64,000 bases of DNA from an uncultured Aquimarina sp. (GTDB lineage Bacteria; Bacteroidota; Bacteroidia; Flavobacteriales; Flavobacteriaceae). The position numbers and the translations under genes are program-made. The stretch spans positions 152,538-216,537 of the forward strand of contig CANMDH010000003.1 of assembly GCA_947496555.1 (NCBI GenBank). The letters run 5' to 3'. The notes beneath the pieces are model-generated. The model made no database searches and was not told the DNA's origin. It was given only the letters and a program-made list of their open reading frames with translations. Of this stretch, positions 8,654 to 17,046 are shown in pieces. Position 1 is the first letter of the stretch. Every line of letters starts with the position of its first letter.

Positions 8654-8932
8654 TTAAAACTTGTTATGAATTCGGTTATCGGTCATCACCTTTTGGATTT
8701 CTTCGGCATCATAAAAAATGATACCACCTATCTTGGTGTAGGGGAGGGTGCCATTAATTCTAAGGTTTTGCAAGGTGCCAGGACTTATTTGCAGTAGTTC
8801 CATTACTTCGTTAGATTTTAGGTAGCGTTTGAGTTTGCCCTGAGATTGTCTGGTTAGAAGGTTTTTAAACTCATCAAGCAATTCAATTTTGAAATCTTGA
8901 AGGTCGTCGGTAGTGACAATATTTGCTGGCAT
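8654..8932 (-). CDS. Excisionase-like helix-turn-helix protein
   Basis: A 92-residue protein with a MerR/excisionase-type HTH_17 domain: YLKSNEVMELLQISPGTLQN, then LRINGTLPYTKIGGIIFYDAEEI. The first helix pair and the following wing (PYTKIGG) match small ICE proteins that act as recombination directionality factors or as activators of excision operons, such as Xis2c/Xis2d of CTnDOT. It is the first gene of the operon that runs into the initiator and helicase loader. Two copies of a CACAACTTGTG palindrome lie just upstream and are candidate binding sites. Confidence 0.8.
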   Translation of the reverse strand: MPANIVTTDDLQDFKIELLDEFKNLLTRQSQGKLKRYLKSNEVMELLQISPGTLQNLRINGTLPYTKIGGIIFYDAEEIQKVMTDNRIHNKF

Positions 8933-9052
8933 AAGAAAATGTGTTTTTAAAAAGAGACCACCTCGCTGCTGTCACCCAATTTGATGGCCTCTCTACTGAT
9001 TTGACTTTCGCTTACAAATTTGAGCCCCTTTGATCAGTTTTGTTCACAACAA

Positions 9053-9069
9053 GCACACAACTTGTGTGC
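9053..9069. promoter_or_regulatory. 17-nt palindrome, operator candidate (copy 1)
   Basis: The sequence GCACACAA-C-TTGTGTGC is a perfect inverted repeat with a one-base centre. A T-run follows on the plus strand, but the one-base loop argues against a terminator. The inner twelve bases, ACACAACTTGTG, recur at 9181-9192. It lies about 120 bases upstream of the HTH gene and is a likely protein-binding site. Confidence 0.55.
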
Positions 9070-9180
9070 GTTTTTTTAGTCATTTTTAATGTGTTAAAAT
9101 ATGTTAAATTGTAGTCAAAAAAAAATTCCAAAGTACCAAAAGGATCAAAACACCAGTGGAAAAACTACTTCACAATATGG

Positions 9181-9192
9181 ACACAACTTGTG
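9181..9192. promoter_or_regulatory. Second copy of the ACACAACTTGTG palindrome
   Basis: ACACAACTTGTG is identical to the core of the palindrome at 9053-9069, with centres 126 bases apart. It lies 12 bases beyond the rteC stop codon, in the region between rteC and the HTH gene. Paired identical dyads suggest an operator or a replication or excision control site. Confidence 0.5.
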
Positions 9193-9204
9193 AGTTAATT
9201 TTAC

Positions 9205-10032
9205 TTAGTTATCGGCATCATCCATTCGCTGAACCAGGTTAGATTTTAAGCTGTCTAAAAAACGGGTACGGTCGATTTTTCGATTTCTGATTTCTAAAAA
9301 TTTACGATAATAGTTGCCCAGATCAACTGCAAAAAGTGCTTCGCAGGCAATGGCTATTTCATTAATGCCTGATTCACCATTTTGAACTGCACCTGAAGAG
9401 TGTAGAGCATAGATCAATTCTATAAGATCGATTTTGTGACCTGTCCACCGTAGGCTATTTTTTTTCGCAAAAGATTCTTGATGATCAAGAAAAATTGTAG
9501 CTAGTTTTTTATGAAGATATAGTACCACATTACTGTAAGCTTTGAATTGTGCCAGTAAGGTATCGCCAGGAGTATTAAATTCAGGATCTTCCAAATGAAA
9601 AAATGAGGGCAATACCAGAATTTGATCATTCGTTTTTCGGGTAAAGTAGTAGTCGTCAAAATGAGTGTAATTCATCTCAATATATTGCCCAAAATCAATA
9701 TGACTCGAAAAGAAATATTCATAACGGTCTAATTGCTTTTTAATGAATTTCTTTTGGTTTTCTTTTTGAACCTTTGGAAAGTTAATTTCGATGGTATAAA
9801 TTTCTTTAAAGTAGAGTAATTTAGAAAGAACTTCGGGTTTGATAGATTTGAAAAAATCGATTTCCTCCTTTACAGAAGTAAATGCTTTTTTACTAATTTC
9901 TTTTCTGAATTGTAAGAGCACATTTCTACATAGAACAATACTCTTATGTGTTTGTTCTAAGATTTCAGTTGTTTCACGTTGTAGTTCATCCAACTTACTT
10001 TTAAGGTTGTGTGACAGTGCCCTCAATTCCAT
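9205..10032 (-). CDS. rteC: RteC-domain regulator of conjugative element excision
   Basis: A 275-residue protein whose course fits the RteC family: a helical N-terminus, FFSSHIDFGQYIEMNYTHFD in the middle, and an end with IELIYALHSSGAVQNG and the Arg/Lys-rich RKFLEIRNRKIDRTRFLDSL. RteC activates transcription of the excision operon in CTnDOT-type elements. Here it lies directly upstream of the excisionase-like HTH gene on the same strand, with two copies of a palindrome between them, matching that regulatory logic. Partner two-component genes (rteA, rteB) are not in the window. Confidence 0.85.
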   Translation of the reverse strand: MELRALSHNLKSKLDELQRETTEILEQTHKSIVLCRNVLLQFRKEISKKAFTSVKEEIDFFKSIKPEVLSKLLYFKEIYTIEINFPKVQKENQKKFIKKQLDRYEYFFSSHIDFGQYIEMNYTHFDDYYFTRKTNDQILVLPSFFHLEDPEFNTPGDTLLAQFKAYSNVVLYLHKKLATIFLDHQESFAKKNSLRWTGHKIDLIELIYALHSSGAVQNGESGINEIAIACEALFAVDLGNYYRKFLEIRNRKIDRTRFLDSLKSNLVQRMDDADN

Positions 10033-10387
10033 AGCCCTCCATCAAATCAGTTTTGCCCATCTGTACCTGGAGATCCTGTGTTAAGGTCTAAAGTCGATGA
10101 TATAATATTTATTCCAAATACAGAAGAAATAGGAAGTAATACATTACGTCCATATGTTTTACATTAAATAGTTTAGCAAGTGAGTATACTATAAATTTAA
10201 TGCAGAATCTTCTTGTAAACGAATTAAAATGCCTGTTTTCGCGAAAAAGGGTGGCCTTTTTTCCAGAAAATGGGTTCAAAACTTGTTTAAATAAATTTTT
10301 GTTCCGTAATTCATAATCAATAACTTTCTCAACTATACGATTCATTGCCTACCCCGATGAAATTTTGTAATAAATTTGTTTTTATAA
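10033..10387. other. Gap between rteC and the acetyltransferase gene
   Basis: 355 bases without a gene that can be supported. A 78-codon frame on the minus strand (10109-10345) has no recognisable domain. Both neighbouring genes read outward from here, so the region should hold two divergent promoters; no clear TAnnTTTG box with a matching -33 element was found. Confidence 0.4.
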
Positions 10388-10951
10388 ATGATCGCTGGGA
10401 CCACAAAAGACAGGGAAAGAATTGTTGATATTATTGTCGATTCGTTTGATGATAATAAATCCACAAACTATATTATTAAGCAAGATACCAAACGTAAACA
10501 AAGATTACGTAGGTTAATCGAATATTCGGTTTTTCAAGGGGAGAAATTCGGTAAGTTATTTATGTCTGATGATAAAAATGGGGCTTGCATTTTACTTTTT
10601 CCCTGGTCCAAAAAAACAACGTTGACATCCTTGATTAGAGATGTCAGATTAGTAGTAACAGTAATAGGATTTACAAGGGTGAAAGAAGTCCTAAAAAGAG
10701 AAAAATTACTCAAAAAGAATCATCCTAGAACACCTTTTTATCATCTCTGGTATATAGGGGTAGATTCTAATTGTCAAAACAAAGGGATAGGAAGTAAACT
10801 ACTGGATGAAGTGTTAACGTATTGTGTTGATAAACCGGTTTATCTGGAAACTTCTGTTGCATCTAACTTAGATTGGTATGGTAAGTATGGATTTGAGATT
10901 ATCGAAACGTTGGATTTAGGATATACATTATACGTGCTCAGAAAAAAGTAG
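10388..10951 (+). CDS. GNAT-family N-acetyltransferase
   Basis: A 187-residue acetyl-CoA dependent N-acetyltransferase. The pattern LWYIGVDSNCQNKGIGSKLL contains the acetyl-CoA pyrophosphate-binding Q-x-x-G-x-G/A loop (QNKGIG), followed by YLETSVASNLDWYGKYGFE, the usual C-terminal GNAT segment. The substrate cannot be read from sequence. It lies four bases before the membrane AraC regulator and is probably cotranscribed with it as ICE cargo. The start at 10388 gives a full-length domain. Confidence 0.8.
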   Translation: MIAGTTKDRERIVDIIVDSFDDNKSTNYIIKQDTKRKQRLRRLIEYSVFQGEKFGKLFMSDDKNGACILLFPWSKKTTLTSLIRDVRLVVTVIGFTRVKEVLKREKLLKKNHPRTPFYHLWYIGVDSNCQNKGIGSKLLDEVLTYCVDKPVYLETSVASNLDWYGKYGFEIIETLDLGYTLYVLRKK

Positions 10952-10955
10952 TCAT

Positions 10956-12065
10956 ATGTTTGGAACCGAAATGCACTTGGTGACTTTTGTGATTTTAGTA
11001 TTCCAAATATTGGTGCTATTTGCGCAAATGCTGTTTTACTTTTCAAGGCCCGATGATAGATCGAGATTGAGGTTTTTGATACTAATAATTACTTATATTT
11101 TGTATAACCTCTTTTCAGGAATTTATCCAGATGAGCGGTATGCTATAAGTTTGTTTCTTCAAAATATTATTGCCTATTTGGTGGGTATCATTGTAGCAGT
11201 TTACTTTGTATACTACATCTATAAAGAATATGATATTTATCCATTTAAACATTTTGACGTAAAAACCCTCTTTTTTGTATTAATTGTAGCTTTTATGTTG
11301 CTTTTTATTATTCCTTATTACTTTTCCGGTAACCTGCCTATGTCCAGAAAAATATTCATCACTGTCCCGTTAATGGTTTCTTTTGCGTTTTTATATCAAA
11401 TAGGAAATGAGTTGATAAAACTCTATAAAAGAACAACCACTAGTCTTAAGTCTAAATATTATAAGTATCGGATTATTTCAGGTTATTTAGGGTTATTCAC
11501 TTTATCTTTGATGCCTGTTATTGTTGCGATAGGGGATTATCAAAGTATAGAACAACCTGTGGTGAACTTTGGTTTTATTATTATGATGTCTGTTTATATT
11601 GTAGATTTTATCTACCAGGCCAGGCAGGAAGCTATTATTTTGTTGGAGGTTAATAAAAACAAACAGAATCATAATTCTAAGAATAGACGCAAAGATTTTG
11701 AAATATCAGAAGATATTGTAGTGAGTATCCTCAATAAGTTGAAAAGGTTTGAAGATAATGAAGAATATCTAAAGCATAAGATAACTACGATTACTTTAGC
11801 CAAAAAATTCAACACCAATTCTAAATATCTTTCTAAAATCGTAAATACATATAAAAAGAAGATATTTACTGATTACATAAATGAGCTAAGAATCAATTAT
11901 GTGTTGCGAAGACTGAATGTTGATAAGCAATTTAGGAACTATACTTTAAAAGCTATGGCAAATGAAGTTGGTTTTCGGACAACAGATGCCTTTGCCCAAG
12001 CCTTTTTTAAGAAAGAGAGGATTAAGCTTTCTTACTATATGAAAAAGGTTAGAAAGAGGAACTAA
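10956..12065 (+). CDS. Membrane-bound AraC-family transcription regulator
   Basis: A 369-residue protein with about seven hydrophobic segments over residues 5-220, then a cytoplasmic C-terminal AraC-type DNA-binding domain (about 255-365). Both HTH motifs are visible: ITLAKKFNTNSKYLSKIVN, and MANEVGFRTTDAFAQAFFKK. Regulators with this layout are frequent in Flavobacteriia. They are thought to sense a membrane or extracellular signal, but the ligand here is unknown. It follows the acetyltransferase and ends five bases before the convergent integrase stop, so it is the last cargo gene before the integrase. Confidence 0.85.
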   Translation: MFGTEMHLVTFVILVFQILVLFAQMLFYFSRPDDRSRLRFLILIITYILYNLFSGIYPDERYAISLFLQNIIAYLVGIIVAVYFVYYIYKEYDIYPFKHFDVKTLFFVLIVAFMLLFIIPYYFSGNLPMSRKIFITVPLMVSFAFLYQIGNELIKLYKRTTTSLKSKYYKYRIISGYLGLFTLSLMPVIVAIGDYQSIEQPVVNFGFIIMMSVYIVDFIYQARQEAIILLEVNKNKQNHNSKNRRKDFEISEDIVVSILNKLKRFEDNEEYLKHKITTITLAKKFNTNSKYLSKIVNTYKKKIFTDYINELRINYVLRRLNVDKQFRNYTLKAMANEVGFRTTDAFAQAFFKKERIKLSYYMKKVRKRN

Positions 12066-12070
12066 GTTTT

Positions 12071-13315
12071 TTAAGATATTTTTTCCTGTTCTTGATTTGA
12101 AAAGGAGCTCATTTTAGATCTTAAAGCTTGCATATCCTCACTTATTTTTTGATCCAAAATTTTTGCATAATGTTGTGTGGTTCTTAGAGAGGTATGTCCT
12201 AGCATTTTACTTACAGATTCGATAGGAACACCATTAGACAAGGTTACAGTTGTGGCAAAAGTATGTCGAGCCAGATGAAAGGTGAGATTTTTATTAATAC
12301 TACATACATCAGCAATTTCTTTTAGATAAGCGTTCATTTTCTGATTACTAAGTACTGGTAGTAACTTTTCTCCATTCATTACATCAGGATGATCTTTATA
12401 TTTTTTAATAATAATTTCAGCAGTTGGGAGTACAGGTATACTACTTCGAGTGTCAGTTTTGGTACGATTGATTTTTATCCAATTTTCACCATCTATACCA
12501 ATAACTAAGTCTTTAGAAGATAATTTTTTCACATCTGAATATGCAAGACCGGTAAAACAACAAAAGATAAATATATCTTTTACTTGATCTAGTCTATTAG
12601 TGTGTAAATCTTTTTCGACCATTTTCTGAATTTCCTCTTTAGTCAAAAATTCTCGTTCAACAACTTTTAGTTTTGCTTTCCAATTTAAAAAGGGATCTTT
12701 ATTTATCCAATCATTTGCAAAGGCGATTCGTACTATTTTCTTAAAGTTTGTGATATACTTTATAGCCGTATTATGCCCACAGTTTCTTTCTGTTTTTAGA
12801 TAATATTCAAATCCACTAATAAATTTATGGTCTACATCTTTAATAAGTATGTCATCAACTTTATATTCTAATTTGATATAATCCTCTACATGTTTTTTTG
12901 CTGTTTTATATCGTTCCAGAGTACCAGGGGCAAAATCTTTACCAACCAATTTTTCAACTTTCATATTATGGTTTTGAAAAATCTTTAGTAGCATTTTCTG
13001 TTTAATGCTTTTTCCTAAATATCTATTTTTGATACCTTCAGAAGTAATTAACGTTTCTTCATTAGAAAGCTTTTCATAAATATTTTGAATCTTATATCTA
13101 ATAGAATTTATATACCTATTCAATTCCCTTACATCAGCTGTGGTACCTTTTACTTTTCCAGCATCAGAGTTCCATTTTGATAAAAGTACCTTGCGTTTTA
13201 TACTAAATTCGCTACGTTTTCCATTGATCGTAATTCTAGCGTAGATAGGAGTCATACCATACTTATCTGTATTGCTTCCTTTTGGATAAAACAAGATTGA
13301 AAATGTAAATTGCAT
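12071..13315 (-). CDS. int: Tyrosine recombinase (ICE integrase)
   Basis: A 414-residue site-specific recombinase. An N-terminal Arm-type domain (FSILFYPKGSNTDKYG) and a SAM-like core-binding domain (about 115-210) precede the catalytic domain. Visible catalytic residues: HLARH (His and Arg of the HxxR box), GHTSLRTTQHY with the later His, and the nucleophilic Tyr. The first catalytic Arg position reads CFTGLAYSD, with Ala instead of Arg, as I recall for many Bacteroidota conjugative-transposon integrases. The gene starts about 240 bases from the tRNA-Ser 3' end and reads away from it, which marks the element's right end. Confidence 0.92.
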   Translation of the reverse strand: MQFTFSILFYPKGSNTDKYGMTPIYARITINGKRSEFSIKRKVLLSKWNSDAGKVKGTTADVRELNRYINSIRYKIQNIYEKLSNEETLITSEGIKNRYLGKSIKQKMLLKIFQNHNMKVEKLVGKDFAPGTLERYKTAKKHVEDYIKLEYKVDDILIKDVDHKFISGFEYYLKTERNCGHNTAIKYITNFKKIVRIAFANDWINKDPFLNWKAKLKVVEREFLTKEEIQKMVEKDLHTNRLDQVKDIFIFCCFTGLAYSDVKKLSSKDLVIGIDGENWIKINRTKTDTRSSIPVLPTAEIIIKKYKDHPDVMNGEKLLPVLSNQKMNAYLKEIADVCSINKNLTFHLARHTFATTVTLSNGVPIESVSKMLGHTSLRTTQHYAKILDQKISEDMQALRSKMSSFSNQEQEKIS

Positions 13316-13407
13316 AGGTGCTTGTTTTTTATGCTCTTTAAATTTACAAAAAATAGTTGTTTAGTTTATGTTAAATCCCTTTAAATGTATGGTTTAGTAG
13401 TTAATTA

Positions 13408-13439
13408 GGTGCTTAAATTAATGTTCAATTTTAAGCACC
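13408..13439. repeat. Inverted repeat beside integrase start, att or arm-site candidate
   Basis: GGTGCTTAAA (13408-13417) and TTTAAGCACC (13430-13439) form a perfect 10-base inverted repeat with a 12-base spacer. It lies in the 240-base space between integrase start and tRNA-Ser. It may be a recombinase or excisionase arm site, or the integrase operator. No U-run follows, so a terminator is unlikely. Confidence 0.45.
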
Positions 13440-13500
13440 GAATCACGCACTTTTTATTTGATATTATATGGTATTAAATAATAGTAAGGAAAATTAAAAA

Positions 13501-13530
13501 AGCCCGTAAACATAGTATTTACGGGCTTTT
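13501..13530. terminator. Intrinsic terminator, probably for tRNA-Ser
   Basis: AGCCCGTAAA and TTTACGGGCT pair perfectly over 10 bases around the loop CATAGTA. A-rich DNA on the left and TTT on the right make it usable in both directions. It lies about 25 bases past the tRNA-Ser 3' end. Confidence 0.75.
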
Positions 13531-13553
13531 GGTAGAATTTAGTAAATTCTTAG

Positions 13554-13638
13554 CGGAGAAAGAGGGATTCGAACCCCCGGAGGTGTGACCCTCAACAGTT
13601 TTCAAGACTGCCGCATTCGACCACTCTGCCATTTCTCC
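13554..13638 (-). tRNA. tRNA-Ser (anticodon UGA)
   Basis: An 85-base class II tRNA with acceptor stem GGAGAAA/TTTCTCC, discriminator G, anticodon loop CTTGAAA (anticodon TGA) and a long variable arm (GAGGGTCACACCTC). The T-loop is GTTCGAATC. CCA is not encoded. The 3' end faces the integrase, making this the likely integration target of the ICE, which must have kept or restored the tRNA 3' end because the stem is intact. Confidence 0.95.
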
Positions 13639-13783
13639 TTTGCGGGTGCAAATATAAAACCTTTTTTATATCTAAAAAGAATATTTTTAAAATAATTTTT
13701 TAGATTTTTGTGTAGCACAAAATATTCTTGAACTCATATGGGATGAAATCAGTATCTTGTGCTTTTATAATTCAAAAAAATAC

Positions 13784-14836
13784 ATGAAAAATATCTTTTT
13801 ACTAATTAGTTCGATTGTTGTTTCTTGTTGCGGTACTACACAGAATTCTTCTTCAACAACAAAAGCGAATGCCAAAGTTACTCCTGAATTGACAGTTGTT
13901 TCGTATGCGCAAAGTATAACTTCTGAAGAATTAAAAGAATATTTGTATACGTTTGCAGGAGATGATTTTGAAGGGCGAGATACCGGAGAACCAGGTCAAA
14001 AGAAAGCAGCAGAATACCTTAAAACTCAATATAAGAAAATGGGAATTCCTTCTCCCTTAGGAGAGGATGATTATTTTCAAGAAATACCCGAGAGTTATTT
14101 TAGAGGAGGGATAAAGTCTTCAGAAAATGTTTTGGCTTTCATTGAAGGAACCGAGAAACCAGAGGAAATAATTGTTATCTCTGCACATTATGATCACGTG
14201 GGTATAGATCAAAGTGGAAATATTTATAATGGAGCCGATGATGATGGATCGGGTACTGTTAGCGTTTTGGAAATAGCCGAAGCTTTCATGAAAGCAAAAA
14301 AAGATGGGTTAGGTCCCAAAAGATCAATTTTGTTTTTACATGTAACAGGAGAGGAAAAAGGCTTGTATGGCTCTAGGTATTATACAGAAAACCCTGTTTT
14401 TCCTCTTGAAAATACAGTGACCAACCTTAATATTGATATGATCGGAAGAATTGATAAGAATCATGAGTCCGAAGAAAAAAATAATTATATATATTTAATC
14501 GGAAGTGATCGATTAAGTACAGATTTACATAATATAAGTGAAGAGGCAAATACCAAGTATACCAAATTAGACCTGGATTATACCTATAATGCAAAGAATG
14601 ATCCTAACCGATTTTATTTCAGAAGTGATCATTACAATTTTGCCAAGCATAACATTCCGATTATATTCTATTTTAATGGAGTTCATGAGGATTATCATAA
14701 ACCCACAGATACTCCTGATAAAATAGAATATGAATTGATGACAAAACGAGCTCAATTAACATTTTATACTGCTTGGGAAGTGGCAAACAGACTAGAGAGA
14801 ATAGTGGTTGATGGAGTTGGGAATGCAGGCGAGTAG
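13784..14836 (+). CDS. M28-family zinc metallopeptidase, lipoprotein
   Basis: A 350-residue aminopeptidase-like enzyme. Metal-ligand motifs of family M28 are visible in order: SAHYDHVG (His), GADDDGSGT (bridging Asp), TGEEKGLYGS (catalytic Glu and ligand Glu), NIDMIGR (Asp) and VHEDYHKPTDTPDKI (His). The ATG at 13784 is preferred because it gives a lipoprotein signal (KNIFLLISSIVVSCC); a TTG nine codons upstream would weaken it. It acts outside the inner membrane, releasing N-terminal amino acids from peptides. It is the first chromosomal protein gene beyond the ICE boundary and stands alone. Confidence 0.9.
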   Translation: MKNIFLLISSIVVSCCGTTQNSSSTTKANAKVTPELTVVSYAQSITSEELKEYLYTFAGDDFEGRDTGEPGQKKAAEYLKTQYKKMGIPSPLGEDDYFQEIPESYFRGGIKSSENVLAFIEGTEKPEEIIVISAHYDHVGIDQSGNIYNGADDDGSGTVSVLEIAEAFMKAKKDGLGPKRSILFLHVTGEEKGLYGSRYYTENPVFPLENTVTNLNIDMIGRIDKNHESEEKNNYIYLIGSDRLSTDLHNISEEANTKYTKLDLDYTYNAKNDPNRFYFRSDHYNFAKHNIPIIFYFNGVHEDYHKPTDTPDKIEYELMTKRAQLTFYTAWEVANRLERIVVDGVGNAGE

Positions 14837-14860
14837 TAAAGTAAAAAATCGATATAAAAC

Positions 14861-14892
14861 AAAAAAAGCCCTTTTAGAAAAAGGGCTTTTTT
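14861..14892. terminator. Terminator between M28 peptidase and tRNA-His
   Basis: AAAAAAGCCCTTT and AAAGGGCTTTTTT pair around a TAGAA loop, with T-runs readable in both directions. It serves the peptidase gene on the plus strand and tRNA-His on the minus strand. Confidence 0.85.
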
Positions 14893-14900
14893 AATTAATG

Positions 14901-14975
14901 GGTGGAAGACGGGATTCGAACCCGCGACCCTTGGTACCACAAACCAATGCTCTAACCAACTGAGCTACAACCACC
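14901..14975 (-). tRNA. tRNA-His (anticodon GUG)
   Basis: Anticodon stem-loop TTGGT-TTGTGGT-ACCAA gives anticodon GTG. G at -1 and C at 73, the histidine identity pair, are present (plus-strand C14975 and G14901). D-loop and T-loop (GGGTTCGAATCCC) are normal. The acceptor stem pairs G-C, U-A, G-C, G-C, then shows two adjacent U-U oppositions before a final G-C. This is unusual and is noted as a finding. CCA is not encoded. Confidence 0.93.
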
Positions 14976-15034
14976 ATGTAATTTTGGTTTGCAAAAATAA
15001 AGTATTTCTCTATTTATACAAACATTTTTTCGTA

Positions 15035-15751
15035 TTAAATTAAATCAAAAACAGAATCGACTGCTACATAGCGTTCTACGGTAAAGCCTTCAGCATAATC
15101 AACTCCAATAATTCTTCCTAAATCTGCAGCTCGGTACTTAATACTGTCCAAAAAGTTCTTACTTGATATCGGGGTAGAAGGTTGTTTACTATCGGCGTCA
15201 TAAAACTGGGTTGTGTATGCTTTTACACTTTCCATTTTCTTTTCAATATAATTGCTGATGTCTACTACAAAATCAGGTTCAATATTTTTCCATTGTATAT
15301 AATGATACACATGTTTAGGGCGCCAGACTTCTTGCTTTTCTCCTTCTAATGTAGTTTCAATTTTTATCAGTCCAGAAAGAAAACAAGAATCGCTTACCAA
15401 TTTACTCCCTTTTCCGTGATCAATATGTCTGTCATCGATTGCATTGCATAATACAATTTCGGGCTTGTACTTTCGTAGGATTTTTATTATTTCTAATTGA
15501 TGTTTCTCGTCATTAGTAAAGAAACCATCTCTAAAGCCAAGATTTTCACGAATTTGTACTCCAAGAATTTCTGAAGCTCTTTTTGCCTCTTGATCTCTTA
15601 TTTCTGGAGTTCCTCTCGTTCCTAATTCGCCTCTTGTAAGATCCAGAATACCTACTTTTTTACCGTTATTAACTTCTTTGGCTATTGTTCCGGAGCAACT
15701 TAATTCTACATCATCAGGATGCGCTCCTATGGCAAGGATGTCCAATTTCAT
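15035..15751 (-). CDS. bshB1: Bacillithiol biosynthesis deacetylase BshB1
   Basis: A 238-residue LmbE-type zinc deacetylase. The N-terminal GAHPDDVELSCSGT motif carries the metal-binding His and Asp residues, DLTRGELGTRG follows, and DDRHIDHGKGS holds a further ligand His. Length and motifs match BshB1, which deacetylates GlcNAc-malate to GlcN-malate in bacillithiol synthesis. Flavobacteria use bacillithiol as their low-molecular-weight thiol. It lies six bases after a trans-sulfuration enzyme gene, fitting a link to cysteine supply (inference). The thiol peroxidases encoded nearby fit the same redox theme. Confidence 0.9.
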   Translation of the reverse strand: MKLDILAIGAHPDDVELSCSGTIAKEVNNGKKVGILDLTRGELGTRGTPEIRDQEAKRASEILGVQIRENLGFRDGFFTNDEKHQLEIIKILRKYKPEIVLCNAIDDRHIDHGKGSKLVSDSCFLSGLIKIETTLEGEKQEVWRPKHVYHYIQWKNIEPDFVVDISNYIEKKMESVKAYTTQFYDADSKQPSTPISSKNFLDSIKYRAADLGRIIGVDYAEGFTVERYVAVDSVFDLI

Positions 15752-15757
15752 ATATTT

Positions 15758-16927
15758 TTAGTGTTGAAGAGCTATAATTTTTGTTTTTTCAAGTGCCTGA
15801 AGGATATCTTGCATCAAATCTTCTTTTTCTTCTATACCCACACTAAATCGAAGTAACCCATCTCGAATTCCCTGAAGTTCTCTTTCTTCGTCTGAAAGCA
15901 GCGCATGCGAAGTAAGAGTAGGAGAGAGTATGGTGCTTTCTACTCCGGCCAAACTCATTGAGCTTTTTATTAATCTTAATTCTTTTTGAAATTTACTAGC
16001 ATCTAAACCTTCTTTTAATTCAAAAGATAACATACCACCAAAGCCTTTCATTTGTTTTTTGGCAATTTCATGATCGGGATGAGATTTCAATCCGGGATAA
16101 TAAACGGCAGAGACATCTTCTAGGGTATCAAGCCATTTGGCCAACTTCATGGCATTTTTATTTTGACGTTTTACACGTATCCCCAGCGTTTTTATACTCC
16201 TTTCGAGCATCCAAACGGTAAAATCACTCAAACTACCTCCAAAATTTTTAGCAACCTGAAAAATCTGATCGATATTTTTTTCAGTAGAAATAACGGCACC
16301 GGCTAATATATCACTATGCCCACCTAGATATTTGGTTGCAGAATGCAAGACAATATCAATACCTAACACTATTGGGTTTTGATTGACAGGCGAAGCAAAA
16401 GTATTATCTATCATGGTTATAATTCTGTATCTTTTTGCAAGATTTGCAATTGCTTGTATATCTATGATAGCGAGTAATGGATTAGAGGGGGTCTCAATGT
16501 AAATAACTTTGGTGTTGGGTTTTATCTTTTCTTCAAAATCTTCTATTTTTTGGGTATCTACATAAGAAAATTCGATCCCATGTTTTTCAAATTCTTCGTT
16601 CACAAGATTGGCGGTACCTCCGTAAATCGCTCTTTGTAATACAATATGATCTCCCTTTTGCAAAAAAGCGAACAACGCTGTGCTTATTGCGGCCATTCCG
16701 CTTCCAAAAATTAAAGAAGACTCTCCTTTTTCTAGAGCAGCTAGCTTTTTGCTTAGAGCTTCTTGATTTGGAGTGTTAAAATATCTAGGGTAACGTTTTA
16801 CATCAACACCCTCAAACGCATAAGAGGTAGATAGATAAATAGGAGACACTGCTCCTTTGAATTGCTCATCTTTTATTTCGCCAAGATGAGTACAAATGGT
16901 ATTGAAACCTATTTCCTTTGAACTCAT
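15758..16927 (-). CDS. PLP-dependent trans-sulfuration enzyme (cystathionine gamma-lyase/synthase family)
   Basis: A 389-residue Cys/Met-metabolism PLP enzyme. Visible are the PLP-lysine motif SATKYLGGHSD, the upstream cofactor Asp in MIDNTFASP, the substrate-site YIETPSNPL and the phosphate-binding SGMAAI. The family includes MetB, MetC, cystathionine gamma-lyase and O-acetylhomoserine sulfhydrylase, which cannot be separated reliably by eye. The coupling to bshB1 makes a cysteine-producing role attractive but unproven. No SAM or S-box riboswitch is recognisable in the 119 bases upstream. Confidence 0.85.
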   Translation of the reverse strand: MSSKEIGFNTICTHLGEIKDEQFKGAVSPIYLSTSYAFEGVDVKRYPRYFNTPNQEALSKKLAALEKGESSLIFGSGMAAISTALFAFLQKGDHIVLQRAIYGGTANLVNEEFEKHGIEFSYVDTQKIEDFEEKIKPNTKVIYIETPSNPLLAIIDIQAIANLAKRYRIITMIDNTFASPVNQNPIVLGIDIVLHSATKYLGGHSDILAGAVISTEKNIDQIFQVAKNFGGSLSDFTVWMLERSIKTLGIRVKRQNKNAMKLAKWLDTLEDVSAVYYPGLKSHPDHEIAKKQMKGFGGMLSFELKEGLDASKFQKELRLIKSSMSLAGVESTILSPTLTSHALLSDEERELQGIRDGLLRFSVGIEEKEDLMQDILQALEKTKIIALQH

Positions 16928-17046
16928 AATTATTAGGTAACCTTGAAGTTTTAGCTCTTAAAATTAAAACATTCAAAAGAAAAGAAATAGCATTTAACAG
17001 ATTTAAAGTTAAATATTAAGAATTAGGGTATTCAAAAAATAGAAAA

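Larger units (their letters stand above)
1..13553. mobile_element. Right end of an integrative conjugative element at tRNA-Ser (left end outside window)
   Basis: Seen: conjugation genes (traE, traF, traG), a replication/regulation block, RteC and a tyrosine integrase form one block that stops beside a tRNA-Ser gene. The integrase gene starts on the side nearest the 3' end of that tRNA. Known: Bacteroidota ICEs combine Int, RteC-type regulators and TraA-Q type transfer genes, and many integrate at tRNA 3' ends. Inferred: the right boundary lies near 13,440-13,580. The left boundary and the second att copy are beyond position 1, so the length is unknown. Relaxase and coupling-protein genes are not in the window and would be expected to the left. 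Cargo includes the Qat genes, an amidase, an acetyltransferase and an AraC-type regulator. Confidence 0.8.

Noticed and set aside
10109-10345. 78-codon minus-strand frame between rteC and the acetyltransferase
   Set aside because: No recognisable domain or supporting start context; the sequence MNRIVEKVIDYEL... looks like chance translation of AT-rich DNA. Kept only as a note.
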